DNA of 64,000 nt from Kofleriaceae bacterium (GTDB lineage: Bacteria; Myxococcota_A; Polyangia; Haliangiales; Haliangiaceae), in NCBI GenBank assembly GCA_018057825.1, contig JAGPCY010000006.1:186001-250000 (forward strand), given 5' to 3'. The notes under the pieces were generated by a model, which searched no databases, was not told the DNA's origin, and was given only the letters and a program-made list of their open reading frames with translations. The position numbers were made by a program, and so were the translations under genes. This document shows, in pieces, positions 37,034 through 46,362 of this stretch. Each line of letters begins with the position of its first letter. Position 1 is the first letter of the stretch.

Positions 37034-37759
37034 GTGGTGGTCTCGACCTTGCAGAACCGACTGTCGATGTCGGTTCCCCAGCTCGCCGCCCAGCTCGCCG
37101 CTCTCCTCGCCAAGGCCGACGCCACCGCCTGGTCGCCGCGCACCGATCTCGACTGGTGGGGGGCCGCGCCAACGGTGCCCGAGGGCCTGGCGCCCGAGGT
37201 GTATGTCGACGCGGTCAGTCAGCTCTTCCACGTCGCGAAGGCGACCCTGGCGATCGCCAGCGCCCTCGAGCCCACCGTCGCTGAGCCGACGCTCCGCGCG
37301 CTGATCGGCCACCTCGCCGCCGACGCCGAGCGCCACGCCCAGGCCTATCGCGGCTACCTCGAGCGACTCGGTGACGTCGCGCCCTTCGATCCCTCGCTGG
37401 CCGGCGCGCTGTCCGCGACCCGGTCGTGGACCGGGCCGGCCTGGGTCCAGCTCGCGGCGCTGGCGGTCGTCCTCGAGCGCGAGCACGCGCCGGCGCTGCG
37501 TCGGGCCGCGCCGGTCGCCGATCGCTTGCGCCGCCAGATCGACGTGCGCGTCGCCGCCGATCAGGCTCGCCACGCCGAGCTCGGCCAGCTCTGCGCCGAT
37601 CACGGCGGCGCCGCGGCGGGGCGCGACGAGCGGCGGGCGGCCGCCGCGTACCTCCAGATCGTGCGCGCCCGCTGGACCGACGCCGTCGCGCACCGCACAG
37701 CGGCTCGCCGGGGCGCGCCGATGCCCGCGCCGCGGTTCCTCAGGCTCGGGGTGGCCTAG
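37034..37759 (+). CDS. All-helical, possibly ferritin-like protein
   Basis: 241 residues from a GTG at 37034; an ATG at 37067 is also possible. The sequence is helical throughout. Two stretches, LAADAERHAQAYRGYLERLG and VAADQARHAELGQL, resemble the D-E-x-R-H motifs of ferritin-like diiron oxygenases, with VLEREHAPALRR between them, but the usual second Glu is replaced by Ala or Gln. It may be a metal-free or altered relative. This is a weak assignment. A hexanucleotide array starts at its stop codon. Confidence 0.55.
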   Translation: MVVSTLQNRLSMSVPQLAAQLAALLAKADATAWSPRTDLDWWGAAPTVPEGLAPEVYVDAVSQLFHVAKATLAIASALEPTVAEPTLRALIGHLAADAERHAQAYRGYLERLGDVAPFDPSLAGALSATRSWTGPAWVQLAALAVVLEREHAPALRRAAPVADRLRRQIDVRVAADQARHAELGQLCADHGGAAAGRDERRAAAAYLQIVRARWTDAVAHRTAARRGAPMPAPRFLRLGVA

Positions 37760-37887
<128 letters not shown>

Positions 37888-37894
37888 CGCGCGG

Positions 37895-40156
37895 TCAGCG
37901 GGTCGCGCGCCGCCGCCGACGCGCCAGGCCCGCCGCCACGGCCGCGATCGCCAGGGCGCTGCCGTCGACGCCGGTGCCGGTCTGGCAACAACCGCCGGTG
38001 TCGTCGCCGTCGTCGCCGCCGGCATCCGGGCCGACCGGAGTCGCGTCCAGGTTCGGCACCGCGCCGTCGCCGCTGGCGTCGACCGGCGGCGCAGGCGCGT
38101 CGATCGCGGCGTCGATCACCGGCGCGGGCGCGTCGATCGCGGCGTCGATCACCGGCGCGGGCGCGTCGACCCCGGCGTCGACCACCACCGCGGGGGCGTC
38201 GACCGCGGCGTCGGTCGGCTGCGTCCCGCCCATCACGTCGACCCGATCGATGCGGTAGCCGGTGCGCTGGCCGCTCCGGTTGGTGACCAGGCGGACCCGG
38301 ATCGTGTCGCCCGGGATCTGGACGCTGGTGGTGTCGGGGCGGTTGCCCGACAAGATCTGGTAGAGGTCGCCGGCGCCGTCGAACAGGTAGACGTTGTCGC
38401 AGCCGCCGTCGAGGCAGCTCGCCGCGGTCTCGGTGTCGAGGGTGGCGAAGTGGACGCGCAGCGCGGCCGCGCCCGGCACGGTCACGGTCTTCACGTCGTC
38501 GAGGTTGTTGGCGTAGGAGCCGGTGGTCGGCACCCGCACGTCGAGCGGCATGGTCGACGCCACCGTCGAGAACGTCGCCGGCGGCTGCACCGTGCGCAGC
38601 ATGCCGGTGTGGTAGAGCGCGCGGCGCACCGGGGCCTGGTTGGCGCCGCCCAGCACCATGCGATCGGCGGCCAGGATCGCGTTGGCCGCCTGATCGAAGC
38701 TCGCGCTGGTGCCGAGCAAGAAGTGGCTCTCGATCACCAGGCGATCCATCACGTCGCCGCCGACCGCGCCGCGCCCGCGCCACAGCGCCGCCGACCACAG
38801 CTCGCCATCGGCGTGGACGCCGCCGGTGCCGTCCTCGGGCCAGTGCTTGGGCTCGTCGAGGCGGCGCAGACAGCGCGGGGTCCGGCTGTCGTAGGAGATC
38901 GCGTCCCAGTCGCCGACGCAGGCCTGATCGGCCGGCCCCGGGCGGAAGGTCGCGGCGAACGACGCCGCCAGGTAGTCGCCGAAGCCCTCGCCCATCGCGC
39001 CCTGGTTGCCGCCGCCCCAGCCTGGCACCTGGTTGTCGTGGATCGAGTGGCCGTACTCGTGCAGGACGATCTCGCCGTCCTCGGCGTCGTCGACGCCGCC
39101 GGCGCCGAACGAGAGCTGCTTGGTGCCCGGGCTGTAGAACGAGTTGTCCTGATTGCCGTCGTTCACGACCGCGACCTGGACCCGGTGATTCACGTCGGTG
39201 AAGCCGAGGGCCTGGATCCGAGTCTGGGCGCGATCGAGGTGGAAGTACGTCACCACCTCCTCGAAGCGGTTGTCCGCGCGATCGTAGTTGAAGGTCAGCC
39301 CGACGCTGGTCGCGCGCTGGGCGATGGTCGGCGGCCGGACATCGGCCCACAGCCCGCGCAGGACGCCGCTGCCGTCGAGGTTGCGCAGGGTCACCGACAG
39401 GCGCGCGGCGTCGAGGGCCGGCGAGGTCGCGTCGTTGTTGTCGACCAGCGAGGTGTCGCCGGTCGACTGGATCGGGTTGGGATCGAAGACCAGGCCGGTC
39501 CCGTCGGCCGACACGTTGCGATCGCGGCTCCACCGGATCGCGCCGGTGGCGCCGTCGACGCCGACGTCCCAGGTCGCGCGCGCGGTCACGACCTCGACCC
39601 GGTAGGCCAGGCGCGGCGTCAGATCGCTGGCGTCGAGGCCGCGCACCACGGTCGGCCGCCGCACCTCGCTCGGTCCACCCAGGTGGGTCCGGGCCGCGGC
39701 CAGGGCGGCAGCGGCGCCCAGATCGGTCGCCAGGTCCGGTGCCCCGGCGAGCGCTCGCTGGTTGAGCGACACCGCGCGCACGCGGTCGGCGCCGGGGGAC
39801 ATCGCGACCACCACCTGGCCGTCGAACACCGGCAGGCCGGCGACGGTCTGCTGGAACCGCAGGTACGAGCCGGCCAGGCCCCGCCGGGTCGCGATCAGCT
39901 CGAGGCCGTCGGGGTCGAGGGCGAAGAGCGCGGCGTGGTCGGCGAGGAACCCGCGGGCCGCGGCCTCGGGCCCGCCGGCGGCCGCGAACTCGCCGGTGAC
40001 GAGCGACGGTCGCCCGCTGGGATCCCAGGTCGCCACCACCGGGGCCGCGCTGGTCCGCTCGAGGGTCGCCAGGTCGGTGGGCGCCGGGGCGCGGGCGGCG
40101 TCGTCGCCGGCGCACGCGGGCAGGAGGAGGGCGGAGAGCCAGGCGAGCCGCTTCAT
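37895..40156 (-). CDS. M36-type zinc metalloprotease lipoprotein with MYXO-CTERM-like tail
   Basis: 753 residues from the ATG at 40156 (MKRLAWLSALLLPACAGDD), with a probable lipobox LPAC. An FTP-type propeptide region (SYLRFQQTVAGLPVFDGQVVV) precedes the peptidase domain, which has HEYGHSIHD (zinc His pair and Glu, near residue 366) and the third-ligand helix GEGFGDYLAASF. Next come beta domains (NNLDDVKTVTVPGAAALRVHF) and a linker of IDAPAPV repeats. The end GCCQTGTGVDGSALAIAAVAAGLARRRRR has the Cys pair, hydrophobic helix and Arg run of MYXO-CTERM sorting signals. It is probably a surface or secreted protease. Confidence 0.87.
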   Translation of the reverse strand: MKRLAWLSALLLPACAGDDAARAPAPTDLATLERTSAAPVVATWDPSGRPSLVTGEFAAAGGPEAAARGFLADHAALFALDPDGLELIATRRGLAGSYLRFQQTVAGLPVFDGQVVVAMSPGADRVRAVSLNQRALAGAPDLATDLGAAAALAAARTHLGGPSEVRRPTVVRGLDASDLTPRLAYRVEVVTARATWDVGVDGATGAIRWSRDRNVSADGTGLVFDPNPIQSTGDTSLVDNNDATSPALDAARLSVTLRNLDGSGVLRGLWADVRPPTIAQRATSVGLTFNYDRADNRFEEVVTYFHLDRAQTRIQALGFTDVNHRVQVAVVNDGNQDNSFYSPGTKQLSFGAGGVDDAEDGEIVLHEYGHSIHDNQVPGWGGGNQGAMGEGFGDYLAASFAATFRPGPADQACVGDWDAISYDSRTPRCLRRLDEPKHWPEDGTGGVHADGELWSAALWRGRGAVGGDVMDRLVIESHFLLGTSASFDQAANAILAADRMVLGGANQAPVRRALYHTGMLRTVQPPATFSTVASTMPLDVRVPTTGSYANNLDDVKTVTVPGAAALRVHFATLDTETAASCLDGGCDNVYLFDGAGDLYQILSGNRPDTTSVQIPGDTIRVRLVTNRSGQRTGYRIDRVDVMGGTQPTDAAVDAPAVVVDAGVDAPAPVIDAAIDAPAPVIDAAIDAPAPPVDASGDGAVPNLDATPVGPDAGGDDGDDTGGCCQTGTGVDGSALAIAAVAAGLARRRRRATR

Positions 40157-40376
40157 CGACGCATGGTAGTCAGGTGCCCACGACCGGTTGCAGGGGCGTG
40201 GCCTGACTTTCGCTGTGCTGGGATGCTGCGCCGCGTGGTCAGGGCAGCGGCCACCCAGGCGCGCCGCCACTAGCCGGTGGATGATCGAGTAGCCCCCTGG
40301 GTTGGCTCCAAGTGCCAGGAATTACACGGGTGAACTCCTCCTGGGCGCTGGCACGAGGGTTGATGTAGGTGCCGCC

Positions 40377-41828
40377 ATGCGCTTCCTGCCGCTGGTCCTG
40401 TTCGCCGCCGCCGCCGCCGCCTGCACCGACGACGCCGCGGTCGAGATCGAGATGCCGGACTTCGAGGAGTTCGCCGACGGCAAGACCGACACCGCATATA
40501 TCGGTAGCCGCGCCGCCGAGCTCAACGCCACCTTCAAGGGCAAGGTCCGGGTCATGGTCCCGGGCAAGACCGCGACCCAGCTCACCGCGATCGCCACCGC
40601 GATCCGGACCAACCCGACGAGCTTCGAGCACCGCGCGATCACCAGCCAGGTCACCGAGCAGCTCAAGTACGCGCGCAACGCGCTCAAGGCGCAGAAGCTC
40701 AACCTGAATCTCGAGGGCGGCGAGCCGACCTTCACCGCGGTCACCGCGATCGCCGGCGGGCTCGAGCTCGAGTACGAGGTCGCGGTCGAGTCGCTCATCA
40801 AGTGGAAGGAGCTCGAGGCCCAGGGCCTGCGTCCGGCCGACCTGGTCGGGCGGATCGTCGAGTCGAAGCTGCCGCTCACCCCGGCCGGCCTCCTCGACCG
40901 GGTCAGCAACAAGTGCGCGACCGACCCCGACGACCCGGCCGCCGCGGTCCCGGTCGCCGACCTCGGCGCTCACAACCTGTTCTACTACTGGAACCCCGAC
41001 AAGGCCGGCTGCCCGCTGCGCGCCGCCGACCTGGCCACCGCGCGCTACGAGATCAAGAGCTCGCTGGACGCGCCCACCGCGTACCCGGAGTACGACCGCC
41101 TGGTCGCCGACGGCAAGATCACGATGGGCGTGATCTTCGGCCAGATCGAGCACGGCGAGCTGCAGAGCAACGACTGGGGCTACATCTCCTTCGACGAGAT
41201 GACCTACCGCCTGCAGCAGAAGGGCTTCCGCGTGTCGTCGCGGATGACCGGCAAGCAGGGCCACAAGTTGACCAAGACCTACACCGGTGGGCTCAAGGTC
41301 GAGATCGAGATGTACACGCCGGTCCGCTTCGCCGACACCGTGCCGCGCGAGCAGTCGAACCAGCTCTTCCGCGACGTCATGAAGCGCAACGAGGTCGTCT
41401 ACTACAACGGCCACGCCTTCTACGGCTCGCTGACCGTCCTCGACGAGGCGACCGCGTACCCGGCCGACACCTACCAGATCATCTTCATGGACGCGTGCTG
41501 GTCGTACGCCTACTACACCAAGCAGATCTTCCGCCACAAGGCGACCGCCGCCGACCCCACCGGCTACGCGCTGGTCGATGTCGTCAACAACACCGAGCCC
41601 GGCATCACCGGCTCGGAGACCACCGCGGTCGTGCTCTACGACAAGCTCTTCACCGGCGCCGCCAAGGTCTACGCCGGCCAGTCGGCCTCGCGCTACTCGT
41701 GGAACGCGATCGCCAAGTACATGGCCGAGCACGCCGAGCGCCGGGCCGCCGCCCGCGGCGACGACCACCCGAACCCGGAGATCTACGGCATCTCCGGCGC
41801 CCGCGACAACCGCTACGGCCGTCGCTGA
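40377..41828 (+). CDS. Lipoprotein with a clan-CD-like (caspase/legumain-type) His/Cys pair
   Basis: 483 residues from the ATG at 40377 (MRFLPLVLFAAAAAACTDD), with lipid Cys at residue 16. Residues ~330-380 contain VVYYNGHAFYGSLTVLDE and, about 25 residues on, YQIIFMDACWSYAYYTKQIF. The pattern hydrophobic-x-NGH-x-x-x-G ... hydrophobic-D-A-C after a beta strand is how clan CD cysteine peptidases place their catalytic His (here H346) and Cys (C374). I cannot assign a named family. The protein would act outside the inner membrane. It diverges from the M36 protease gene by 220 bases and ends with a clear terminator hairpin. Confidence 0.65.
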   Translation: MRFLPLVLFAAAAAACTDDAAVEIEMPDFEEFADGKTDTAYIGSRAAELNATFKGKVRVMVPGKTATQLTAIATAIRTNPTSFEHRAITSQVTEQLKYARNALKAQKLNLNLEGGEPTFTAVTAIAGGLELEYEVAVESLIKWKELEAQGLRPADLVGRIVESKLPLTPAGLLDRVSNKCATDPDDPAAAVPVADLGAHNLFYYWNPDKAGCPLRAADLATARYEIKSSLDAPTAYPEYDRLVADGKITMGVIFGQIEHGELQSNDWGYISFDEMTYRLQQKGFRVSSRMTGKQGHKLTKTYTGGLKVEIEMYTPVRFADTVPREQSNQLFRDVMKRNEVVYYNGHAFYGSLTVLDEATAYPADTYQIIFMDACWSYAYYTKQIFRHKATAADPTGYALVDVVNNTEPGITGSETTAVVLYDKLFTGAAKVYAGQSASRYSWNAIAKYMAEHAERRAAARGDDHPNPEIYGISGARDNRYGRR

Positions 41829-41854
41829 GCCCGTCGCCGTCCTCGCGTGATCGA

Positions 41855-41877
41855 CCGGCCGCCCGCGAGGCGGCCGG
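41855..41877 (+). terminator. Rho-independent-type terminator after the clan-CD-like lipoprotein gene
   Basis: CCGGCCGCC and GGCGGCCGG form a perfect 9-bp stem with the loop CGCGA, followed by GGTGCTTTC with a short T run. It lies 27 bases after the TGA at 41828 and before hexamer array 4. Confidence 0.6.
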
Positions 41878-41909
41878 GGTGCTTTCGGCGGTCGCCCGCT
41901 AGTCGCGTC

Positions 41910-42096
<187 letters not shown>

Positions 42097-42107
42097 TCCG
42101 CCTCCCG

Positions 42108-43301
42108 CTACCCCGCCGCCGCCGCCGCGGCCGCCCCAGCCCGACGCATCGCGACCGCGCCGATCGCTCCAACCGCGCCCGCCAAAAGCGCCCACTGCGC
42201 CCCCCAGTCGTGGTCGATCAGAAACCCGGCGAACGGCGGCGCGACGATCGCCGCGATCGCCGACAGCGACTGCGTGATCCCGAGCGCCAAGCCCTGCTCG
42301 TGGGGCGCGGCGTGCTTGGTCACCAGCGCGGTCAGGGTCGGCCGCAGGAGCGAGTTGCCGATCGACGAGAACAGCGTCGCCGCGGCCAGCACGCCGAGCG
42401 CGGTGTCGACCGCCATGAGGGCGTAGCCGAGCGCCAGCGTCGCGAAGCCGAAGCGCGCCAGCTTGGCCTCGCCGAAGCGCGGCACCAGCCGGCGGATCAG
42501 GCCGCCCTGGATCACCAGGCCGACGAAGGCCGAGCCGGCGAAGGCGAAGCCGATCTCGCGCGGCGTGAAGTAGTGCCCGTTCCACACGTAGTGGCGCTCG
42601 GCGAACAGCGCGAACCCGCCGATGAACAGCGAGAACGAGAACATGTAGACGAAGAACACCGCCAGGAGCCGGCCGAGCTCGGGGCGTCGGAAGTACTCGA
42701 CGTAGAGCCCAGGGTCGAAGACCTTGAGCCGGTTGGCGTCGGCGACCCGGGCCCGGCCCGCCTCGCGCGGCAGGATGAAGTAGGTGCCGAGGATCGCGCA
42801 GCCCGACAGCGACGCCGCCAGCCAGAACGGCGCGGCCAGCGAGTGGTGCGACAGCCAGCCCGAGATCACCGGCCCGAAGGCGAAGCCCAGGCCAAACGCG
42901 ATCCCGATCAGCGCGAAGGACTGCGCCCGCTTCTCCGGCGGCGTGTGATCGGCGATGTAGGCCTGGGCGATGGTCAGGTTGCCGGCGGTGGCACCGTCGA
43001 GGATGCGGCCGGCGAACACCATCCACAGCGCGTCGGCCCGGGCCAGCATGATGAACCCGGCCATCGTGCCGAGCTGCGACAGGAGCAGGATCGGCCGGCG
43101 GCCGTAGCGATCCGACAGGACGCCGAGGATCGGCCCCGAGATGAGCTGGCAGATCGCGAACGACGACATGAGCAGCGTCGCGACCAAGGGCGACGCGCCG
43201 AACCGCTCCGAGTAGATCGCCAGGAGCGGGATGACGATCGTCAGGCCGAGGACGTCGACCAGGACGATCAAGAAGATCGGCAGGAGCGGGGAGCGGCGCA
43301 T
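42108..43301 (-). CDS. MFS drug-type exporter (TetA-like)
   Basis: 397 residues with 12 hydrophobic segments. The MFS motif A between helices 2 and 3 reads GVLSDRYGRRPILLLSQLG, and helix 1 carries FLIVLVDVLGLTIVIPLLAIYSERF, both typical of the TetA/DHA1 branch. RILDGATAGNLTIAQAYIAD is the motif near helix 5. It likely exports a drug or metabolite by proton antiport in the inner membrane. The C-terminus ends in an Ala run just before the hexamer array. It precedes nothing obvious in an operon; a MATE exporter gene lies just upstream on the same strand. Confidence 0.9.
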   Translation of the reverse strand: MRRSPLLPIFLIVLVDVLGLTIVIPLLAIYSERFGASPLVATLLMSSFAICQLISGPILGVLSDRYGRRPILLLSQLGTMAGFIMLARADALWMVFAGRILDGATAGNLTIAQAYIADHTPPEKRAQSFALIGIAFGLGFAFGPVISGWLSHHSLAAPFWLAASLSGCAILGTYFILPREAGRARVADANRLKVFDPGLYVEYFRRPELGRLLAVFFVYMFSFSLFIGGFALFAERHYVWNGHYFTPREIGFAFAGSAFVGLVIQGGLIRRLVPRFGEAKLARFGFATLALGYALMAVDTALGVLAAATLFSSIGNSLLRPTLTALVTKHAAPHEQGLALGITQSLSAIAAIVAPPFAGFLIDHDWGAQWALLAGAVGAIGAVAMRRAGAAAAAAAG

Positions 43302-43353
43302 GCCAGGGGGGCGTGTATAGCGCGGCGGGGCTCCGCCGGGTCGGCCCGCGGGG

Positions 43354-44733
43354 TCAGACCAGCTCGGGCTCGCGCCCGGTCAGGTCGATGTCGCGCCAGC
43401 GGCCCGAGCGGAACCGCCAGGCCATGGCGCCCGCCAGGCTCGCCAGATACGCGACGAGGCAGATCATGATCGCCACGGTGCCGCCGTCGAAGAGGTAGAC
43501 CGTGGCCAGGGAGGTCGGCAGGAACACGACCCACGCCAGGACCACCCGCGCGGCCAGGGTCCAGGCGGTGTCGCCGGCGGCGCGCAGGGTCTCCGACAGG
43601 GTCATGGCGGCGGCGTCGAAGAGCTGCCAGGCCGAGCTGATCGCCAGCATCGGCGCGCCGACCGCGACCAGGTCGGCGGCCGCGACCCCGAGGTCGGCGT
43701 CGTCGCGCGCGAACAGGCCCATGACCGCGCTCGGCATCGCCAGGTAGATGAGGCCGATCGCGCCCATCCACGCCGCGGTCACGCCCAGCGTCAGCCGGAC
43801 GATACGCCCGACCAGGTCGTGGGCGCCGGCGCCGATCGACTGGCCGGCGAGGATCGCTCCGGCGGTGGCGACGCCGAAGGCCGGCATGAAGGCGACGCCG
43901 TTGACCTGGATGATCACGTTCAGCGCCGCGAACGGCAGCTTGCCGAGCTCGGCGACCGCGACGTTCAGGAACAGCGCGAAGGCCCCGAACTCGAGGAACC
44001 AGTTGAAGCCGCTCGGCAGCCCGAACCGCAACATCGAGCGCACCTCGGCCCACCGCCAGCGCACGCGCGCGGCGCCGCCGCGGGCGCGCCAGAACTCGAC
44101 GAACAGGTAGGCCAGGCCGAGCCACGACGCCAGCGCCGACGCCAGGGCCGCGCCCTCGACGCCCATGGCCGGCGCCCCGGCGTGGCCCTCGATCAGGAGC
44201 CAGTTGCCGACGATGTTGGCGACCATCGTCAGCAGGCCGGCCCGCATCTGCATCGCGGTGTTGCCGAAGCCGCCGAACCAGTTACCCAGGGCCTCGGTGC
44301 CGACGATCGCCGCCACCGACGACAGCCGGATGACCATGTAGTCGGTCATGAGGGCGTGGACCGCGGGCTCGTGAGGGAACCAGCCGAGCACCGGACCGAT
44401 CAGCGGCAGGAGCGCGAGGGCCAAGAGGCCAGCGGCGAAGGCGATCGCCAGCGCGTACCAGCCGTAGCGGCGCGCGTCCTCGGCTCGGCCCTTGCCGACG
44501 AGCTGAGCGACGAAGCTCTGGACGATGAAGACAGTGCCCATCGGCAAGATCACCGCCGAGAAGCTGTTGATCGCGCCGCCGGTGGTGGCGGTCAACGCGT
44601 CGTCGCCGAGCGGCGCGACCATGAGCGCGTCGGTGAAGCCGACCACCGCCTGGGTCGCGCGCGCCAGGACCACCGGCGCCGCCAGGATCAACAGCGCGCG
44701 CAGGGTGACGGTCGGGGCGGTCGGCGTCGACAC
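43354..44733 (-). CDS. MATE-family multidrug efflux protein
   Basis: 459 residues from a GTG at 44733 (VSTPTAPTVTLRALLILAAP). Twelve hydrophobic segments are visible. The sequence ARATQAVVGFTDALMVAPLGDDAL is the MATE/NorM helix 1-2 pattern, and the second half repeats it (FALFLNVAVAELGKLPFAALNVIIQVNGVAFMPAFGVATAGAILAGQSIGAG). These pumps export cationic compounds by Na or proton antiport. The next gene downstream on the same strand is the MFS exporter, 52 bases away, so two efflux pumps may be co-transcribed. Confidence 0.92.
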   Translation of the reverse strand: MSTPTAPTVTLRALLILAAPVVLARATQAVVGFTDALMVAPLGDDALTATTGGAINSFSAVILPMGTVFIVQSFVAQLVGKGRAEDARRYGWYALAIAFAAGLLALALLPLIGPVLGWFPHEPAVHALMTDYMVIRLSSVAAIVGTEALGNWFGGFGNTAMQMRAGLLTMVANIVGNWLLIEGHAGAPAMGVEGAALASALASWLGLAYLFVEFWRARGGAARVRWRWAEVRSMLRFGLPSGFNWFLEFGAFALFLNVAVAELGKLPFAALNVIIQVNGVAFMPAFGVATAGAILAGQSIGAGAHDLVGRIVRLTLGVTAAWMGAIGLIYLAMPSAVMGLFARDDADLGVAAADLVAVGAPMLAISSAWQLFDAAAMTLSETLRAAGDTAWTLAARVVLAWVVFLPTSLATVYLFDGGTVAIMICLVAYLASLAGAMAWRFRSGRWRDIDLTGREPELV

Positions 44734-44813
44734 GGCCGGCCAGGCTACCCGCGACCGGCGGGTGGCGCCAGGGCCGGCGCGTACGCGTGGTAGCGTCCGC
44801 GCAGGAGGCACCC

Positions 44814-45602
44814 ATGAGCGCGACCGCTGCGGCCGGCACGATCGGCTGGTACGACCTGATGACCAACGGCCCCGAGGCCGCCTATTCGTTCTACGGGCGG
44901 CTGTTCGTGTGGAGCCTCGAGGCCGGCCCGCCGGAGAGCGGCGGCTACGTGATGTGCATGAGCGCGGGGCGGCCCGCGGCCGGCATCGGCGTGATCCCGT
45001 CGGGGGCGCCGCAGCCACCGGCCTGGACCGTGTACTTCCTGTCCGACGACGTCGACGCCACCGCCGCGCGCATCGTGGAGGCCGGCGGCAAGGTGATGGT
45101 CGGGCCGATGGACGTGATGCAGGAGGGCCGCATGGTGATCGCCAGCGATGTCGCCGGGGCGGTGTTCGGCGTGTGGCAGGCCAAGCGTCACCGCGGCGCC
45201 GAGGCCCGCAATGAACACGGCGGCATGTGCTGGAGCGAGGTCAACACCCGCGACGCCGCGGCCGCCTGCGCGTTCTACGGCAAGGTCTTCGACCTCGAGG
45301 CCAAGCCTCTCGGCGCGCCCGGCATGACCTACTTCACGCTCCACCGCGGCGCGACCACCGTCGGTGGGGTCCTGCAGATGGACGCGCACTGGCCGGCGGA
45401 CGTCCCGGCCCACTGGATGCCGTACTTCCAGGTCTCCGACGTCGATCAGTCCTGCGGCGACATCCCCGACCTGGGCGGCAAGGTGTGCGTGCCGCCGTTC
45501 GACACGCCGTACGGGCGGATCGCCGTGATCAACGATCCGGCCGGCGCGGCGTTCTCGATCATGACCCCGCCGCCGCCGCCGCCGGAGGCTGGCAAGAAGT
45601 AG
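44814..45602 (+). CDS. VOC-superfamily protein with two glyoxalase-like domains
   Basis: 262 residues from the ATG at 44814, preceded by GGAGG. Each half begins with the VOC pattern (GTIGWYDLMTNGPEAAYSFYGRLF; GMCWSEVNTRDAAAACAFYGKVF) and ends with a strand plus Gly/Pro (GAVFGVWQ; GAAFSIMTPP). This two-domain type is the one found in actinobacterial and myxobacterial 'glyoxalase/bleomycin-resistance' proteins. The reaction is unknown. The tail is a Pro run and Lys. Confidence 0.88.
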   Translation: MSATAAAGTIGWYDLMTNGPEAAYSFYGRLFVWSLEAGPPESGGYVMCMSAGRPAAGIGVIPSGAPQPPAWTVYFLSDDVDATAARIVEAGGKVMVGPMDVMQEGRMVIASDVAGAVFGVWQAKRHRGAEARNEHGGMCWSEVNTRDAAAACAFYGKVFDLEAKPLGAPGMTYFTLHRGATTVGGVLQMDAHWPADVPAHWMPYFQVSDVDQSCGDIPDLGGKVCVPPFDTPYGRIAVINDPAGAAFSIMTPPPPPPEAGKK

Positions 45603-45625
45603 ACGCGTCCGGCCTCGGTCGACGC

Positions 45626-45655
45626 GCCCGTGCTCCGCACGCTTCGTGCGCGGGC
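45626..45655 (+). terminator. Possible hairpin downstream of the VOC gene
   Basis: CGCAC-GCTTC-GTGCG forms an inner stem and GCCCG/CGGGC can extend it after a small bulge. No T run follows, so termination by it alone is uncertain. It lies 24 bases after the VOC stop and 26 bases before the next start. Confidence 0.35.
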
Positions 45656-45680
45656 CGGCGTGTGGCAGGATGCGAAGGTC

Positions 45681-46352
45681 ATGATCGAGGCGCGCTGCAT
45701 CGCGGTCGCTATCGTCTTGGTCGCCCTGGCCTCCGCATGCCGTCGGTCGACCGTGCCTGTGGCCCCGCCGAGCGAGGCCCAGGTGGACAGTGAAGCCTCG
45801 GGTCCGCCGAGGCCGCGGGAGGTCGAGGTGGATCGTCCAGCCGAGCTGGAAGGGCCGGCGGACGCACCGCGCGTACCCAGCGCGCCGGGCGAGGTGGGTG
45901 AGCCGAGCGAGGCGAGCGAGGCGAGCGAGCCGGTCGCGTCGGCCGCGCGGGTGGTCACCCCGCGCGCCGTCGTGGTCAAGGTGCCCGGTGCTCGGCAACC
46001 GCTGGAGTACGAGCACATCCGCGATGGACGGCGGGTGGTCGGCTGGCTAGGCACCGACGTCCGGTCGTGTGACGGCATCGAAGCCGTGCTCCGCGACCGG
46101 ATCTACCCGATGGAGCGTTGCCTGACGACCACTGACGCCCGCGAGTTCAAGCTCGGCGTGGCGGTGATCGATCGAGAGCTCGCGATCGCGACGTGCTCGC
46201 ACTGCGCGACCCAGCCGGCTCATCCCTGCTGCCAGCTCTCCGAGGCTACCTACGCGTGCCTGTCCGCGGTCGCGCCGGTGGTCGAGCGAACCGCGAGCCG
46301 CTGCTGGCAGGACTTCACGCTGACCACCCTGGTGGCGCCCGCGGGCGACTGA
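45681..46352 (+). CDS. Lipoprotein, Cys-rich C-terminal part
   Basis: 223 residues from the ATG at 45681 (MIEARCIAVAIVLVALASAC), with lipobox LASAC. An acidic Pro/Glu/Ser linker fills residues ~25-85. The C-terminal part has eight or so Cys (DVRSCDGIEAVL, YPMERCLTT, ATCSHCATQPAHPCCQLSEATYACLS, SRCWQDF), which probably pair outside the cytoplasm. No family is recognised. Its stop is 10 bases from the convergent TPR lipoprotein gene. Confidence 0.65.
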   Translation: MIEARCIAVAIVLVALASACRRSTVPVAPPSEAQVDSEASGPPRPREVEVDRPAELEGPADAPRVPSAPGEVGEPSEASEASEPVASAARVVTPRAVVVKVPGARQPLEYEHIRDGRRVVGWLGTDVRSCDGIEAVLRDRIYPMERCLTTTDAREFKLGVAVIDRELAIATCSHCATQPAHPCCQLSEATYACLSAVAPVVERTASRCWQDFTLTTLVAPAGD

Positions 46353-46362
46353 CGCCCGTCGG

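Noticed and set aside
40349-40364. TGGCAC-N5-TTGAT, a near match to a sigma-54 promoter
   Set aside because: The -12 element lacks the invariant GC and the implied start of transcription would be only two bases before the ATG at 40377.
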